Shown in pieces: positions 53,393-61,264 of a stretch of DNA of 64,000 bases. Within the stretch, counting starts at the first letter, position 1; each line of letters opens with the position of its first letter. The position numbers and the translations under genes are program-made. Source of the stretch: an uncultured Lachnoclostridium sp. (lineage in GTDB: Bacteria > Bacillota > Clostridia > Lachnospirales > Lachnospiraceae); contig CAMMSL010000003.1 in the NCBI GenBank assembly GCA_946499505.1, positions 62,001 to 126,000 on the forward strand. Direction: 5' to 3'. The notes beneath the pieces were generated by a model that was given only the letters and a program-made list of their open reading frames with translations, was not told the DNA's origin and searched no databases.

Positions 53393-54889
53393 ATGTCGGA
53401 TCAAGATTTCATCATAGTGGATGAGGAAGATAAAGAAAAAGAGAATAACGGACAGGACAGCCTCTCTGAAGAAGGACAGAAGAAAGAGGTTGTTTCTTCT
53501 GACAACAGCAGAAAAGACGGCGATTCCGATAAGAAAGATGACGACGGATATGAGAAGATCTGTTTTATCTGCCACCGTCCGGAGAGCGTGACGGGGAAGA
53601 TGATCGATCTTCCCAATAATATTACAGTGTGCCCGGACTGCATGCAGAGAAGCTTTGACGCCATGACCAACGGTTCTGTGGACTTGAACCGTCTGATGAA
53701 TATGCCGGGCGTACAGTTCTTCAATATGTCGGATCTGGAGAACATGCAGCCGAAACCGCAGAAGATCAAGAAGAAAAAGGAAAAACCGAAAGAATTCCAC
53801 AAGCTGGATATCAAGAACATTCCGGCGCCTCACAAGATCAAGGCAAAGCTGGACGAATATGTGGTGGGGCAGGAGTATGCGAAGAAAGCAATGTCCGTTG
53901 CTGTGTACAATCATTATAAGAGAGTAGCCACGGATACAATGGACGACATCGAGATCGAGAAGTCCAATATGCTTATGATCGGACCGACGGGAAGCGGAAA
54001 GACTTATCTTGTCAAAACGCTTGCGAGACTCCTTGACGTGCCGCTTGCGATCACGGACGCCACATCCCTTACAGAGGCCGGATACATAGGTGACGATATT
54101 GAGAGCGTCGTATCTAAGCTGCTGGCAGCCGCTGACAATGATGTGGAGAAAGCGGAACAGGGTATCATCTTTATCGATGAGATCGATAAGATCGCCAAGA
54201 AACGCAACTCCAATCAGAGAGATGTGAGCGGTGAGTCCGTACAGCAGGGAATGCTGAAACTCCTCGAGGGAAGCGATGTGGAAGTACCGGTGGGCGCCAA
54301 CAGCAAGAATGCCATGGTGCCGCTGACCACGGTCAATACAAAGAATATCCTTTTCATCTGCGGAGGAGCTTTCCCGGATCTGGAGGAGATCATCAAGGAG
54401 CGTCTCCAGAAGAAGACTTCCATGGGATTTAATTCGGAACTGAAAGATAAATTCGAAAATGATAAGGATCTTTTATCCAAGGTTACAGTCGAGGATCTGA
54501 GAAAGTTCGGTATGATCCCGGAGTTCCTCGGACGTCTCCCGATCATATTTACGCTGAAGCCGCTTGATAAGGACATGATGGTCAAGATATTAAAAGAGCC
54601 GAGAAACGCGATCTTAAAGCAGTATCAGAAACTGCTTGCTCTTGACGAGGTGAAGCTGAACTTCGATCAGGGCGCTCTTGAAGCAATCGCCGAGAAGGCT
54701 ATGGAGAAGGATACCGGAGCCCGTGCCCTGCGCGCCATTATCGAGGAATTCATGCTGGATATCATGTATGAGATCCCGAAAGATGACAGCATCGGCGAGG
54801 TCGTGATCACGAGAGAATATATCGAGGGAACCGGCGGACCGATCATACGGCTGAGAGGGCAGGAAGTGCCGCAGCTTGAACAGAATTAA
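53393..54889 (+). CDS. clpX: ClpX-like AAA+ ATPase with acidic N-terminal extension
   Basis: 498 residues against ~420 for usual ClpX. Residues 1-50 are very acidic and absent from standard ClpX. A C4 zinc-binding domain follows (CFICHRPE about 57-60, CPDCMQ about 79-82), then the AAA+ core: Walker A GPTGSGKTYLVKT, pore loop GYIGDD, Walker B IIFIDEIDKIAKK. The ClpP-docking tripeptide, IGF in E. coli, reads MGF here (KKTSMGFN). No clpP is nearby. It may be a second ClpX with its own substrates or a divergent sole copy. ATG at 53393 follows GAAGGG. Confidence 0.88.
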   Translation: MSDQDFIIVDEEDKEKENNGQDSLSEEGQKKEVVSSDNSRKDGDSDKKDDDGYEKICFICHRPESVTGKMIDLPNNITVCPDCMQRSFDAMTNGSVDLNRLMNMPGVQFFNMSDLENMQPKPQKIKKKKEKPKEFHKLDIKNIPAPHKIKAKLDEYVVGQEYAKKAMSVAVYNHYKRVATDTMDDIEIEKSNMLMIGPTGSGKTYLVKTLARLLDVPLAITDATSLTEAGYIGDDIESVVSKLLAAADNDVEKAEQGIIFIDEIDKIAKKRNSNQRDVSGESVQQGMLKLLEGSDVEVPVGANSKNAMVPLTTVNTKNILFICGGAFPDLEEIIKERLQKKTSMGFNSELKDKFENDKDLLSKVTVEDLRKFGMIPEFLGRLPIIFTLKPLDKDMMVKILKEPRNAILKQYQKLLALDEVKLNFDQGALEAIAEKAMEKDTGARALRAIIEEFMLDIMYEIPKDDSIGEVVITREYIEGTGGPIIRLRGQEVPQLEQN

Positions 54890-54904
54890 AAATATATAAA
54901 TACA

Positions 54905-54945
54905 GACAGCGCATCACACAAATTGTTTCTGTGTGATGCGCTGTC
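54905..54945. terminator. Bidirectional terminator between the ClpX-like gene and the subtilase
   Basis: A perfect 16-bp stem (GACAGCGCATCACACA with its inverse) around a nine-base loop, between convergent genes. Confidence 0.88.
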
Positions 54946-54953
54946 TTCTTATG

Positions 54954-56663
54954 TCAGAGCTGCCGCATTGTTTCAAACGTGTTATACAGATTGAGCTGAC
55001 CGTACCCCCACTCCCGGTTCGGATACTCCATGGTCTTCGGGCGTACCGCACCGAGGATCAGAAGGCTTTTGATCTGGAAAGAGTCGATGCCGGAGACTTT
55101 CTGGATATCAAGGATCCATTCCAGCATCAGCGCCACAGCTCCGGATGTGATAGCGGCTGAGATGCAGGAGCCGGTGCGGGAAGAGAATCTGTCTCCGGGA
55201 AGAGCGCCTGTCACGTTAACGCCCGGAGCCGTGATGTCAGGCTTGAGCCGTCCGGTCCGCGTGTAGCCTCTCCCCGATGACTGGGAAACCGCGCCCGCAG
55301 TTCCGTTATAATAGGATACGACAACGGGACTGTCAGTATTGGCGGGATTTGTGAGGGTGTAGTACGGATCAGATTCGAGGAAGAAGACTTCACCGGTGAG
55401 AAATTCCGTCAGAGGAAGCCACATATGGAAACGTCCGTCCGCGACAGTGAGCGGTTCTACAATGATCTTCCAGATGCCGGGGGCAGGTGCGTTAAAGCGG
55501 AAGAATACCAGCTCGGAACTGCTTTTCTCCACAAGGAGCCGGTAATCCACTGAGACTTTCGTGCGCTCGAAGAGAAAGTCGATCTCGGCGCTGGCGCCCA
55601 CCCGGAAAGGAATACGGGAAGTATTTTCCCCCGAAGGCGAGATGATGGATATGGAGAGGATATTTGGCACTTCGGTCCAAAGCTCCAGAGAGAAGCCGGT
55701 TACATTTTCGCCGACTCTTAATTCCACTGTCTTAGTATCCTCTGTATTTTCCAGTGTATTAAAATAATGGTGCCGTTTGTCAGCCTCGTTTCCGGTGCCG
55801 ATCACAGTGATATGGTTCGCCCTTGTGCTGTAGCCTTCGATCAGAAAAGAGAGAGGCAGTGTGCCGATATGCCCTCCCATGCTGGAGCCGCACGTAATGC
55901 ATATGACCAGCGGCATTCCCAGACTGTCGGCAAGATCGTTTAGATATTTAAGTCCCAGCATCAGATCCGTTTCCTGATAACAGACTGCGTTTCCGGGAAT
56001 AAAATAGTAATCTCTCAGGTACTGTTTCGCCTGCTTCAGTTTGACCATAGCAATAGCGGCTTCTGGAGCTGCCCCGAGAAACTGTTCTCCGGCGTCGGCT
56101 CCGCCCGCCGCAAGGCTTGCGGCATAAGTGCCGTGCCCGCTTTCGTCCGTGGATGGAACCAGTTCGAGCGGTTCTTCAGACTGAAGAGCGCTGTTGATCT
56201 GTTCCTGTGTGTATTCACTGCCATAAGAAAAATCTCGGGGCGGAGTGCCGCTCTGCACCGTCTGGTCCCAGATGGCGGCAATCCGCGTAGTGCCGTCAAG
56301 ATTCCGAAAGACCCTGTTCGTATAATCAATGCCGCTGTCCATGAAACCGATCAGGATCCCGTTTCCTTTCAACTGCAGGGTGGGGTAATTCTGGACAGGA
56401 AGTATCCCGGTCTGATTCAGCGTCTCCATGCTGATGGGAGCATAACACTTGGGGATGGAATTATAGGAATATTTGGGGAGCGTGATAGGATCAGCAGCCG
56501 ATGCGGGGAGATAAATGCATTTATACCCGAATCCGGCATCCTGCTCGCAGTGATCCTCCTGCATAATGCTGTCAAAAAAAGAAGTCCGGACATGATTGCC
56601 GATAAAATCACGGTAGTCTTCGGACAGAATCTGTTCTCTGCATTGTTCAAGATCTGATGGCAT
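54954..56663 (-). CDS. Subtilisin-like (S8) serine protease, Csp-like
   Basis: 569 residues. Catalytic residues are present though the motifs are divergent: Asp109 in IGFMDSGIDY, His177 in ESGHGTYAAS, oxyanion Asn in VIGTGNEAD, and Ser499 in RTGSCISAAITSG where GTSMAxP is usual. A long beta-rich insert (about 300-430) lies between Asn and Ser. There is no signal peptide. This layout matches the clostridial Csp-type subtilases, some of which act in spore germination and some of which are degenerate; this one keeps its triad. Convergent with the ClpX-like gene. Regulation unknown. Confidence 0.88.
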   Translation of the reverse strand: MPSDLEQCREQILSEDYRDFIGNHVRTSFFDSIMQEDHCEQDAGFGYKCIYLPASAADPITLPKYSYNSIPKCYAPISMETLNQTGILPVQNYPTLQLKGNGILIGFMDSGIDYTNRVFRNLDGTTRIAAIWDQTVQSGTPPRDFSYGSEYTQEQINSALQSEEPLELVPSTDESGHGTYAASLAAGGADAGEQFLGAAPEAAIAMVKLKQAKQYLRDYYFIPGNAVCYQETDLMLGLKYLNDLADSLGMPLVICITCGSSMGGHIGTLPLSFLIEGYSTRANHITVIGTGNEADKRHHYFNTLENTEDTKTVELRVGENVTGFSLELWTEVPNILSISIISPSGENTSRIPFRVGASAEIDFLFERTKVSVDYRLLVEKSSSELVFFRFNAPAPGIWKIIVEPLTVADGRFHMWLPLTEFLTGEVFFLESDPYYTLTNPANTDSPVVVSYYNGTAGAVSQSSGRGYTRTGRLKPDITAPGVNVTGALPGDRFSSRTGSCISAAITSGAVALMLEWILDIQKVSGIDSFQIKSLLILGAVRPKTMEYPNREWGYGQLNLYNTFETMRQL

Positions 56664-56766
56664 ACTATGTATCTCCTTGATTATTTTATATAAGCAGGCA
56701 GGTAGATAAACAAAGCAGCGCCCGCCTGAATTATCCTATGCAGGAGAAGGTCTGGGTATGCAGAGC

Positions 56767-56833
56767 AGCCATCAGTTAGCCAGTCGCCGGATTTTTATGC
56801 AAGCATAAATCCGTCTCCTGCTGACTGATGGCT
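56767..56833. repeat. Partial copy of the interspersed repeat (palindromic end only)
   Basis: AGCCATCAG...CTGATGGCT, containing CGCCGGATTTTTATGCAAGC and TCTCCTGCTGACTGATGGCT. It corresponds to the distal third of copy 2, and is itself nearly palindromic around TTATGCAAGCATAA. Confidence 0.8.
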
Positions 56834-56847
56834 GGCATGGAGCAACA

Positions 56848-56999
56848 GTTCAGCCCGCGCCATTCGCAAAGCCGCACTGCCGTGCTTACTGCGGCGATGC
56901 CGCATCTTTGCTCATAAGAAGGCGCTCACCTTATCAGTCAGCCAGTCGCCGGATCTTTATGCAAGCATAAACCCGTCTCCTGCTGACTGATGGCTGAAC
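56848..56999. repeat. Interspersed ~150-bp repeat, copy 2 (inverted relative to copy 1)
   Basis: Starts GTTCAGC and ends GCTGAAC, 152 bp. Its reverse complement matches 5035-5185 in order along most of its length, with small differences. A partial copy lies only 15 bp before it. Confidence 0.82.
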
Positions 57000-57034
57000 T
57001 GTTGGTTAAAAAAGTATAAATTCCGAGTGTTTTC

Positions 57035-57070
57035 TTGAAGTTGACAGATAATAGGGTATAATAATTATAT
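57035..57070 (+). promoter_or_regulatory. Promoter(s) of the zinc-ribbon/LEA-like gene
   Basis: Two overlapping solutions: TTGAAG-16-TATAAT (57035-57062) and TTGACA-18-TTATAT (57041-57070). Both lie about 80 bp before the start codon. Confidence 0.6.
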
Positions 57071-57147
57071 GTTTGGACGTCAAAAGCGGATGTCGGTTTT
57101 GGATGTGATTTGTCCGCGGCGGACGAAAGAAGAAAGGAGTTACTACT

Positions 57148-57786
57148 ATGAAAGATTTTTTTGGAGATTTAGGGAAACGCATCGGTGAGACTGCGGAGAC
57201 GATGACGAATATGGCCGGGGAGGCGATCGAGATCCAGCGCCTGAAAAGCCAGATCCGCACTCTTGCAAGAGGAAATGCAGTGGACCTGATGGAGCTCGGA
57301 AAGTCGATCTATGACCGTTATAAAGCGGGCGGAGAAGTTGAGGAGAGCGCACAGGCTCTCTGCGATGCAATCAAAGACAGAGAGTCGACGATTGATGAAT
57401 ATGAGAAGAAGATCTCAAAGATCAAGGGGGCTTCCAAATGTTCCAATTGCGGGAAAATGGTAGGGAAAGACATGGCATACTGTCCGTACTGCGGTGAAAA
57501 AGTTGCTTCAGCAGAGGATGAAGAAGCAGGAAGCAATGATGCAGTGGATGAGGCTGCTGATGATTATGTGGAACAGGTAAAAGAAAAAATGGCGGATGCA
57601 GCGGAAAAAGCTGCGGACAAGGCAGGCGAGGCGGCAAAAAAAGTCAGCGATATGGCGGGAAAAGCTGCAGAAAAAACCGGAGACATAGCCGGGAAGGCAG
57701 CAGAAAAGACCGGCGAGATGGCAGAGAAAGCAGCGGAAAAGATCAATGATGCCGCAGAGAAAGTTTCAGGTAAATTAAATGAATAG
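57148..57786 (+). CDS. Zinc-ribbon protein with LEA-like helical repeats
   Basis: 212 residues. A helical N-terminus (about 1-90), a C4 zinc ribbon (KCSNCGKM and YCPYCGEK, about 98-120), an acidic linker, and a C-terminal ~85 residues of near-11-mer repeats rich in Ala, Lys, Glu, Gly (AADKAGEAAKKVSDMAGKAAEK...). The repeats resemble late-embryogenesis-abundant type 4 proteins, which protect proteins from drying or freezing in other organisms. No signal peptide or helix of membrane type. Overlaps lspA by eight bases. The combination is unusual and has no assigned function. Confidence 0.78.
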   Translation: MKDFFGDLGKRIGETAETMTNMAGEAIEIQRLKSQIRTLARGNAVDLMELGKSIYDRYKAGGEVEESAQALCDAIKDRESTIDEYEKKISKIKGASKCSNCGKMVGKDMAYCPYCGEKVASAEDEEAGSNDAVDEAADDYVEQVKEKMADAAEKAADKAGEAAKKVSDMAGKAAEKTGDIAGKAAEKTGEMAEKAAEKINDAAEKVSGKLNE

Positions 57787-58303
57787 GAAATGGTTCCTGA
57801 TCGAAACTGCAGGATTATTTGCAGCAGATCAGCTGCTTAAGACATATGCGGAGCAGAATCTTGACAAAAAAGAAGAACGGAAACTTGCAGGACCGGTCGT
57901 ACTCAGAAGAGTGCACAATAAAGGTCTGTGTCTGGGACTATTATCAGGAAATCAGACCGTGGTACGGTATTTATCGCTGGCTGCGGCAGGAATTGTGTCA
58001 GTATGTCAGGCAGCTGCGCTGTTTGTCAGGAAAGGATTCTGGAAAAAGCAGGGGCTTGCCCTGATGTCAGCGGGCGCATGGAGCAACACATTCGACCGGT
58101 TTGCCCGGGGATGCGTGGTCGACTATGTCGGGTTTAAGGTGAAAGATCCTGAAATTGCAAAGGTCACGTATAATCTGGGAGATTTCTTTATAGCGGCGGG
58201 AGCTGTGATCTTGTCGTTGTGTTCAGTGTTTTCCCCTTCAAACAAGAAAAAAGAGAAAATACAGAGAACAGAAGATATCGAAGAACAGATGCAAGAAAGA
58301 TAA
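57779..58303 (+). CDS. lspA: Signal peptidase II (divergent)
   Basis: 174 residues with four helices. The two catalytic Asp are present: Asp115 in FDRFARGCVVDYVGF and Asp135 in YNLGDFFIAA, matching the D-x-x-N and N-x-x-D elements of LspA, though the rest diverges. It cleaves prolipoprotein signal peptides after lipid attachment. The charged C-terminal tail (KKKEKIQRTEDIEEQ) is extra. It overlaps the LEA-like gene, so the pair is co-translated. It could also be an LspA paralogue with a narrow role. Confidence 0.82.
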   Translation: MNRKWFLIETAGLFAADQLLKTYAEQNLDKKEERKLAGPVVLRRVHNKGLCLGLLSGNQTVVRYLSLAAAGIVSVCQAAALFVRKGFWKKQGLALMSAGAWSNTFDRFARGCVVDYVGFKVKDPEIAKVTYNLGDFFIAAGAVILSLCSVFSPSNKKKEKIQRTEDIEEQMQER

Positions 58304-58308
58304 ACAGG

Positions 58309-58331
58309 CAGCGCCGGGGATACCGGCGCTG
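58309..58331 (+). terminator. Hairpin after lspA
   Basis: CAGCGCCGG pairs perfectly with CCGGCGCTG around a five-base loop. No T run follows, so termination is only probable. Confidence 0.5.
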
Positions 58332-58363
58332 TAACTGTGTTAGATAAATTATATGTTTTATGG

Positions 58364-58954
58364 TTAGAATTCAACAGCTTTTTTTACTTCATCTATATCA
58401 CCGGTAAATATGATGCCATCCATACCGAGGGATTTCCCGGCTTCAATGTTTCGCTCAAGATCATCAATGAAGAAACATTCTTCCGGTTTGAGCGAATAAG
58501 TACGGAACAGATATTGGTACATGGCAGGATCCGGTTTTGCTGTTTTCAGAGGCGCGGAGAAAACGACTCCGCTGAATTTTTTCAGCACTTCATACTGTTT
58601 GGCCCATTCGGCAAAGTAATCAGGAGCGTTGGACAGCAGATAGACAGGCACATTCCGTTCCACAAGCTCGTCAATAAAACGGAGCGTCTCTTCCTTTGGT
58701 GTAATATACCGGGGCCAGTCTTTAAAAAAGGCCCGGGTCGGATCAGCCAGGCGTTCCGGAAGCGCGGTGAGGCATTCTTCTATATATTCATCGTAATCAA
58801 GCGTTCCCTTGTCCAGTTCTCCCCATTTCTTATAGATAACGGAACAGAGCAGACTGCAGTCTTCTTCCGACCTACAGAACTGCTGCATTATGTATTTCCC
58901 GTCGAATTTCCCTATCACATTTCCAAAATCAAAAATTATATTCTTGTATTTCAT
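58364..58954 (-). CDS. HAD-superfamily phosphatase (YihX-like)
   Basis: 196 residues. HAD motif I is IIFDFGNVIGKFD, where the nucleophile Asp is kept but the usual second Asp position is Gly/Asn, as in YihX-type glucose-1-phosphatases; VPVYLLSNAPD (motif II) and ECFFIDDLERNIEAGKSLGM (motif IV) are intact. A small-molecule phosphatase in the cytoplasm; substrate unknown. It is alone on the minus strand and ends 60 bases past lspA. Confidence 0.86.
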   Translation of the reverse strand: MKYKNIIFDFGNVIGKFDGKYIMQQFCRSEEDCSLLCSVIYKKWGELDKGTLDYDEYIEECLTALPERLADPTRAFFKDWPRYITPKEETLRFIDELVERNVPVYLLSNAPDYFAEWAKQYEVLKKFSGVVFSAPLKTAKPDPAMYQYLFRTYSLKPEECFFIDDLERNIEAGKSLGMDGIIFTGDIDEVKKAVEF

Positions 58955-59113
58955 AACGATCTCCCAGTCTTAATTTATAGTTTTTCAGAACAAATATATC
59001 CGGATATATTATACACCCAAAATCACAATTAAAAAAATCTTCATTTTTGACTAACTTTTTATGCCGGCCGGTTGTCTTATTATAACAGAAGCGGACAAGG
59101 AAGGAGGAATGAG

Positions 59114-59626
59114 ATGATTTCTGACTTCTTACTGATACAGAAAATCAGAAACGGAGACAATCGTGCAGGAAATGAATTCGTGAAAAAGTATTATCCTCTG
59201 ATCTATCAATATTGCTTTCTGCACATTCACGACAGAGACTGTGCGGAAGATATGACTCAGGAAACGTTTGTGAGATTTTTCGAAGCAGTTATGAACCGAA
59301 CAGATATTGCAAAAGTGAAGAGCTATTTATACCGTGTTGCCGGAAATACAGTAAAGAATTATTACAGGAAAAAGAAGGAACTGCTGCTTGAGAAGCTGCC
59401 TGACACTGTGGAAAATAACGCGGCAGATATAGAAGTCAGGCTTGATATTGAACGGGCAGTGGCATGTCTTCCGGATGAGATAAGAGAAATCACAATCCTG
59501 TTTTTCTTTCAGGGATTAAAGCAGAAAGATATCTCTGATCTGTTAGGTATAAAGCTGTCACTTGTAAAATACCGGGTATCGAAAGCAAAGGAACTGCTGT
59601 CTAAGGAACTGGAGGTGGGAACATAA
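59114..59626 (+). CDS. ECF-type RNA polymerase sigma factor
   Basis: 170 residues. Region 2 (about 20-90; YYPLIYQYCFLHIHDRDCAED with TQETFVRFF) and region 4 (about 115-165; LKQKDISDLLGIKLSLVKYRVSKAKELL). Start ATG at 59114 has AGGAGG eight bases upstream; a TTG frame from 59072 lacks one. Upstream, AACTTTTT about 17 bp before GTCTTA resembles an ECF-type promoter, so self-control is possible. The next gene, which overlaps the stop codon, is a membrane protein in the place where an anti-sigma factor would be. Confidence 0.9.
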   Translation: MISDFLLIQKIRNGDNRAGNEFVKKYYPLIYQYCFLHIHDRDCAEDMTQETFVRFFEAVMNRTDIAKVKSYLYRVAGNTVKNYYRKKKELLLEKLPDTVENNAADIEVRLDIERAVACLPDEIREITILFFFQGLKQKDISDLLGIKLSLVKYRVSKAKELLSKELEVGT

Positions 59627-60390
59627 TGAAACAGTATGAGAAGAAAATCGAGAGCTACCAGACCCTGATACAAAAGGGATATGTCCGGGAATCTGCTGTC
59701 CGGAATGCTATGAAACAATGTGCCGGCATCATGAGCCGGCATGACGACAGACGGGCGTCGTATTTTGAATTTCTGTATGAGCAGCTTAAGTATATCCGGA
59801 AAAGATGGTGGGTGCTGCAGGGCGGAAGCCTGCTCCTGCTCTGGATGTTACTGGCTGATTATGGAGAAGGGGCAAATGCAGAGCGGGTACTGGGAGCTTT
59901 ATCAGTGATATTTGCGGTGCTGATCATTCCGGAAATATGGAAAAACCGGAGATTTTCCGCAGTCGAGATTGAGAAGACATCCTACTACTCGTTGCGCCAG
60001 ATCTGTTCGGCGAGGATATTGATGTTTGCGGCAGTAGATTTGACGATGATCACATTATTTTTTGCCGTTTCGTTTTCCACGCTGCAGATTTCGGCGTACC
60101 GTATCGTCATAGATTTTCTTGTGCCGTTTAATATCTCCTGCTGCATCTGTTTCCGCCTGTTGTACAGCAAATGGCAGGAACTGGAATATATCGCGGTTTT
60201 TCTGAGTACAGCGTGCATATTTGCATGGTCGCTGATTGTATCATCTGATTTTATTTATGAGAGAATCTCGATGCCGGTGTGGATCGGACTGCTTCTTTTA
60301 TCTTTCGTTTATCTGATTTATTGTATCTGGAAATCGCAATGTAATTGCGAAATAAACTGGGAGGGCAAGGCAAATGGAACTGCAATTTAA
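59626..60390 (+). CDS. Membrane protein coupled to the ECF sigma factor (possible anti-sigma)
   Basis: 254 residues. A helical cytoplasmic N-terminus of about 60 residues (MKQYEKKIESYQTLIQKGYV), then six hydrophobic segments up to residue ~240 and a short charged tail. It starts on the last base of the sigma stop codon. An N-terminal soluble domain before the membrane helices fits an anti-sigma layout, but there is no zinc-type anti-sigma motif. I do not recognise the family. Could equally be an ABC permease-like partner. Confidence 0.65.
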   Translation: MKQYEKKIESYQTLIQKGYVRESAVRNAMKQCAGIMSRHDDRRASYFEFLYEQLKYIRKRWWVLQGGSLLLLWMLLADYGEGANAERVLGALSVIFAVLIIPEIWKNRRFSAVEIEKTSYYSLRQICSARILMFAAVDLTMITLFFAVSFSTLQISAYRIVIDFLVPFNISCCICFRLLYSKWQELEYIAVFLSTACIFAWSLIVSSDFIYERISMPVWIGLLLLSFVYLIYCIWKSQCNCEINWEGKANGTAI

Positions 60391-61264
60391 AAATGTATCA
60401 AAAGATTACGGACAGGTGCTGGCTGTGGATCATGTGACGTATTCCATGGGAAAAGGCGTATACGGGCTGCTGGGAGTGAACGGGGCGGGAAAGACAACTC
60501 TGATGAGAATGCTGTGCACCGCGATAAATCCCACAGACGGCAGGATTTTGTGGAATGGCAAAGATATCTTCCGGCTGGGGGCATCGTACAGAGGAATACT
60601 CGGCTATCTGCCGCAGAATTACGGCTTCTATCCGGATCTGTCGGTCTATGAGTACATGATGTATATCGCGTCGATCAAAGGACTGCGCCAGAATGCGGCG
60701 AAGAAAAGGACTGCACGTCTGTTGGAACAGGTCGGATTAAGTGAAAAGAGGAAAAGCAAAATGCGGACTTTATCAGGCGGAATGATCCGTCGTGTCGGAA
60801 TCGCGCAGGCAATGTTGAATAACCCGCGTATACTCGTTCTGGATGAACCGACGGCAGGGCTTGATCCGAATGAAAGGATCCGTTTCCGCAATCTGATCAG
60901 CGAGCTGTCGGAGGACCGGCTTGTACTGCTGTCCACGCATATTGTGTCAGATGTAGAGTATATCGCAAACGAGATCATACTGATGAAAGAAGGAAAGTTC
61001 TTCTATACGGGAACCTCGGAGCAGATCATTTCTTCTATGGATATGTCTGTATGGCATTGTACGGTTCCGAAAAAGGAGCTGAATCATTACATGAAGAAAT
61101 ATCTGACGGGAAATATAAGGACAGTGTCCGGCGGCGTGGAGCTGAGGGTGCTTTCAAAGACACCTCCGACTGAAAATGCAGTGCAGGAAGCGGCAACGCT
61201 TGAGGACGCATTTCTTCTGTATTTTGGAGAGAAAGCAGGTGATAAAATTGATGTTGAAATATGA
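60374..61264 (+). CDS. ABC transporter ATP-binding protein
   Basis: 296 residues. Walker A LGVNGAGKTTLMRML, signature TLSGGMIRRVGIAQAML, Walker B ILVLDEPTAGLDPNERIRF and switch His in LLSTHIVSDVEYIANEI, with a short accessory C-domain. ABC-2 type exporters or bacteriocin/antibiotic resistance pumps use ATPases of this form. It overlaps the upstream gene by 17 bases and its partner downstream by 14. Confidence 0.94.
   Translation: MELQFKNVSKDYGQVLAVDHVTYSMGKGVYGLLGVNGAGKTTLMRMLCTAINPTDGRILWNGKDIFRLGASYRGILGYLPQNYGFYPDLSVYEYMMYIASIKGLRQNAAKKRTARLLEQVGLSEKRKSKMRTLSGGMIRRVGIAQAMLNNPRILVLDEPTAGLDPNERIRFRNLISELSEDRLVLLSTHIVSDVEYIANEIILMKEGKFFYTGTSEQIISSMDMSVWHCTVPKKELNHYMKKYLTGNIRTVSGGVELRVLSKTPPTENAVQEAATLEDAFLLYFGEKAGDKIDVEI

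Larger units (their letters stand above)
56664..57147. other. 484-bp intergenic region holding two repeat copies and a promoter
   Basis: Between divergent genes (subtilase on minus, zinc-ribbon gene on plus). It holds the two repeat copies and the promoter listed next. I see no gene in it. Confidence 0.75.

Noticed and set aside
57564..57746. Ala/Ser-rich frame on the minus strand
   Set aside because: Antisense reading of the LEA-like repeats; repetitive by construction.
59072..59113. TTG-initiated extension of the ECF sigma factor
   Set aside because: It lacks a ribosome site and the region looks like promoter; ATG 59114 is well placed after AGGAGG.
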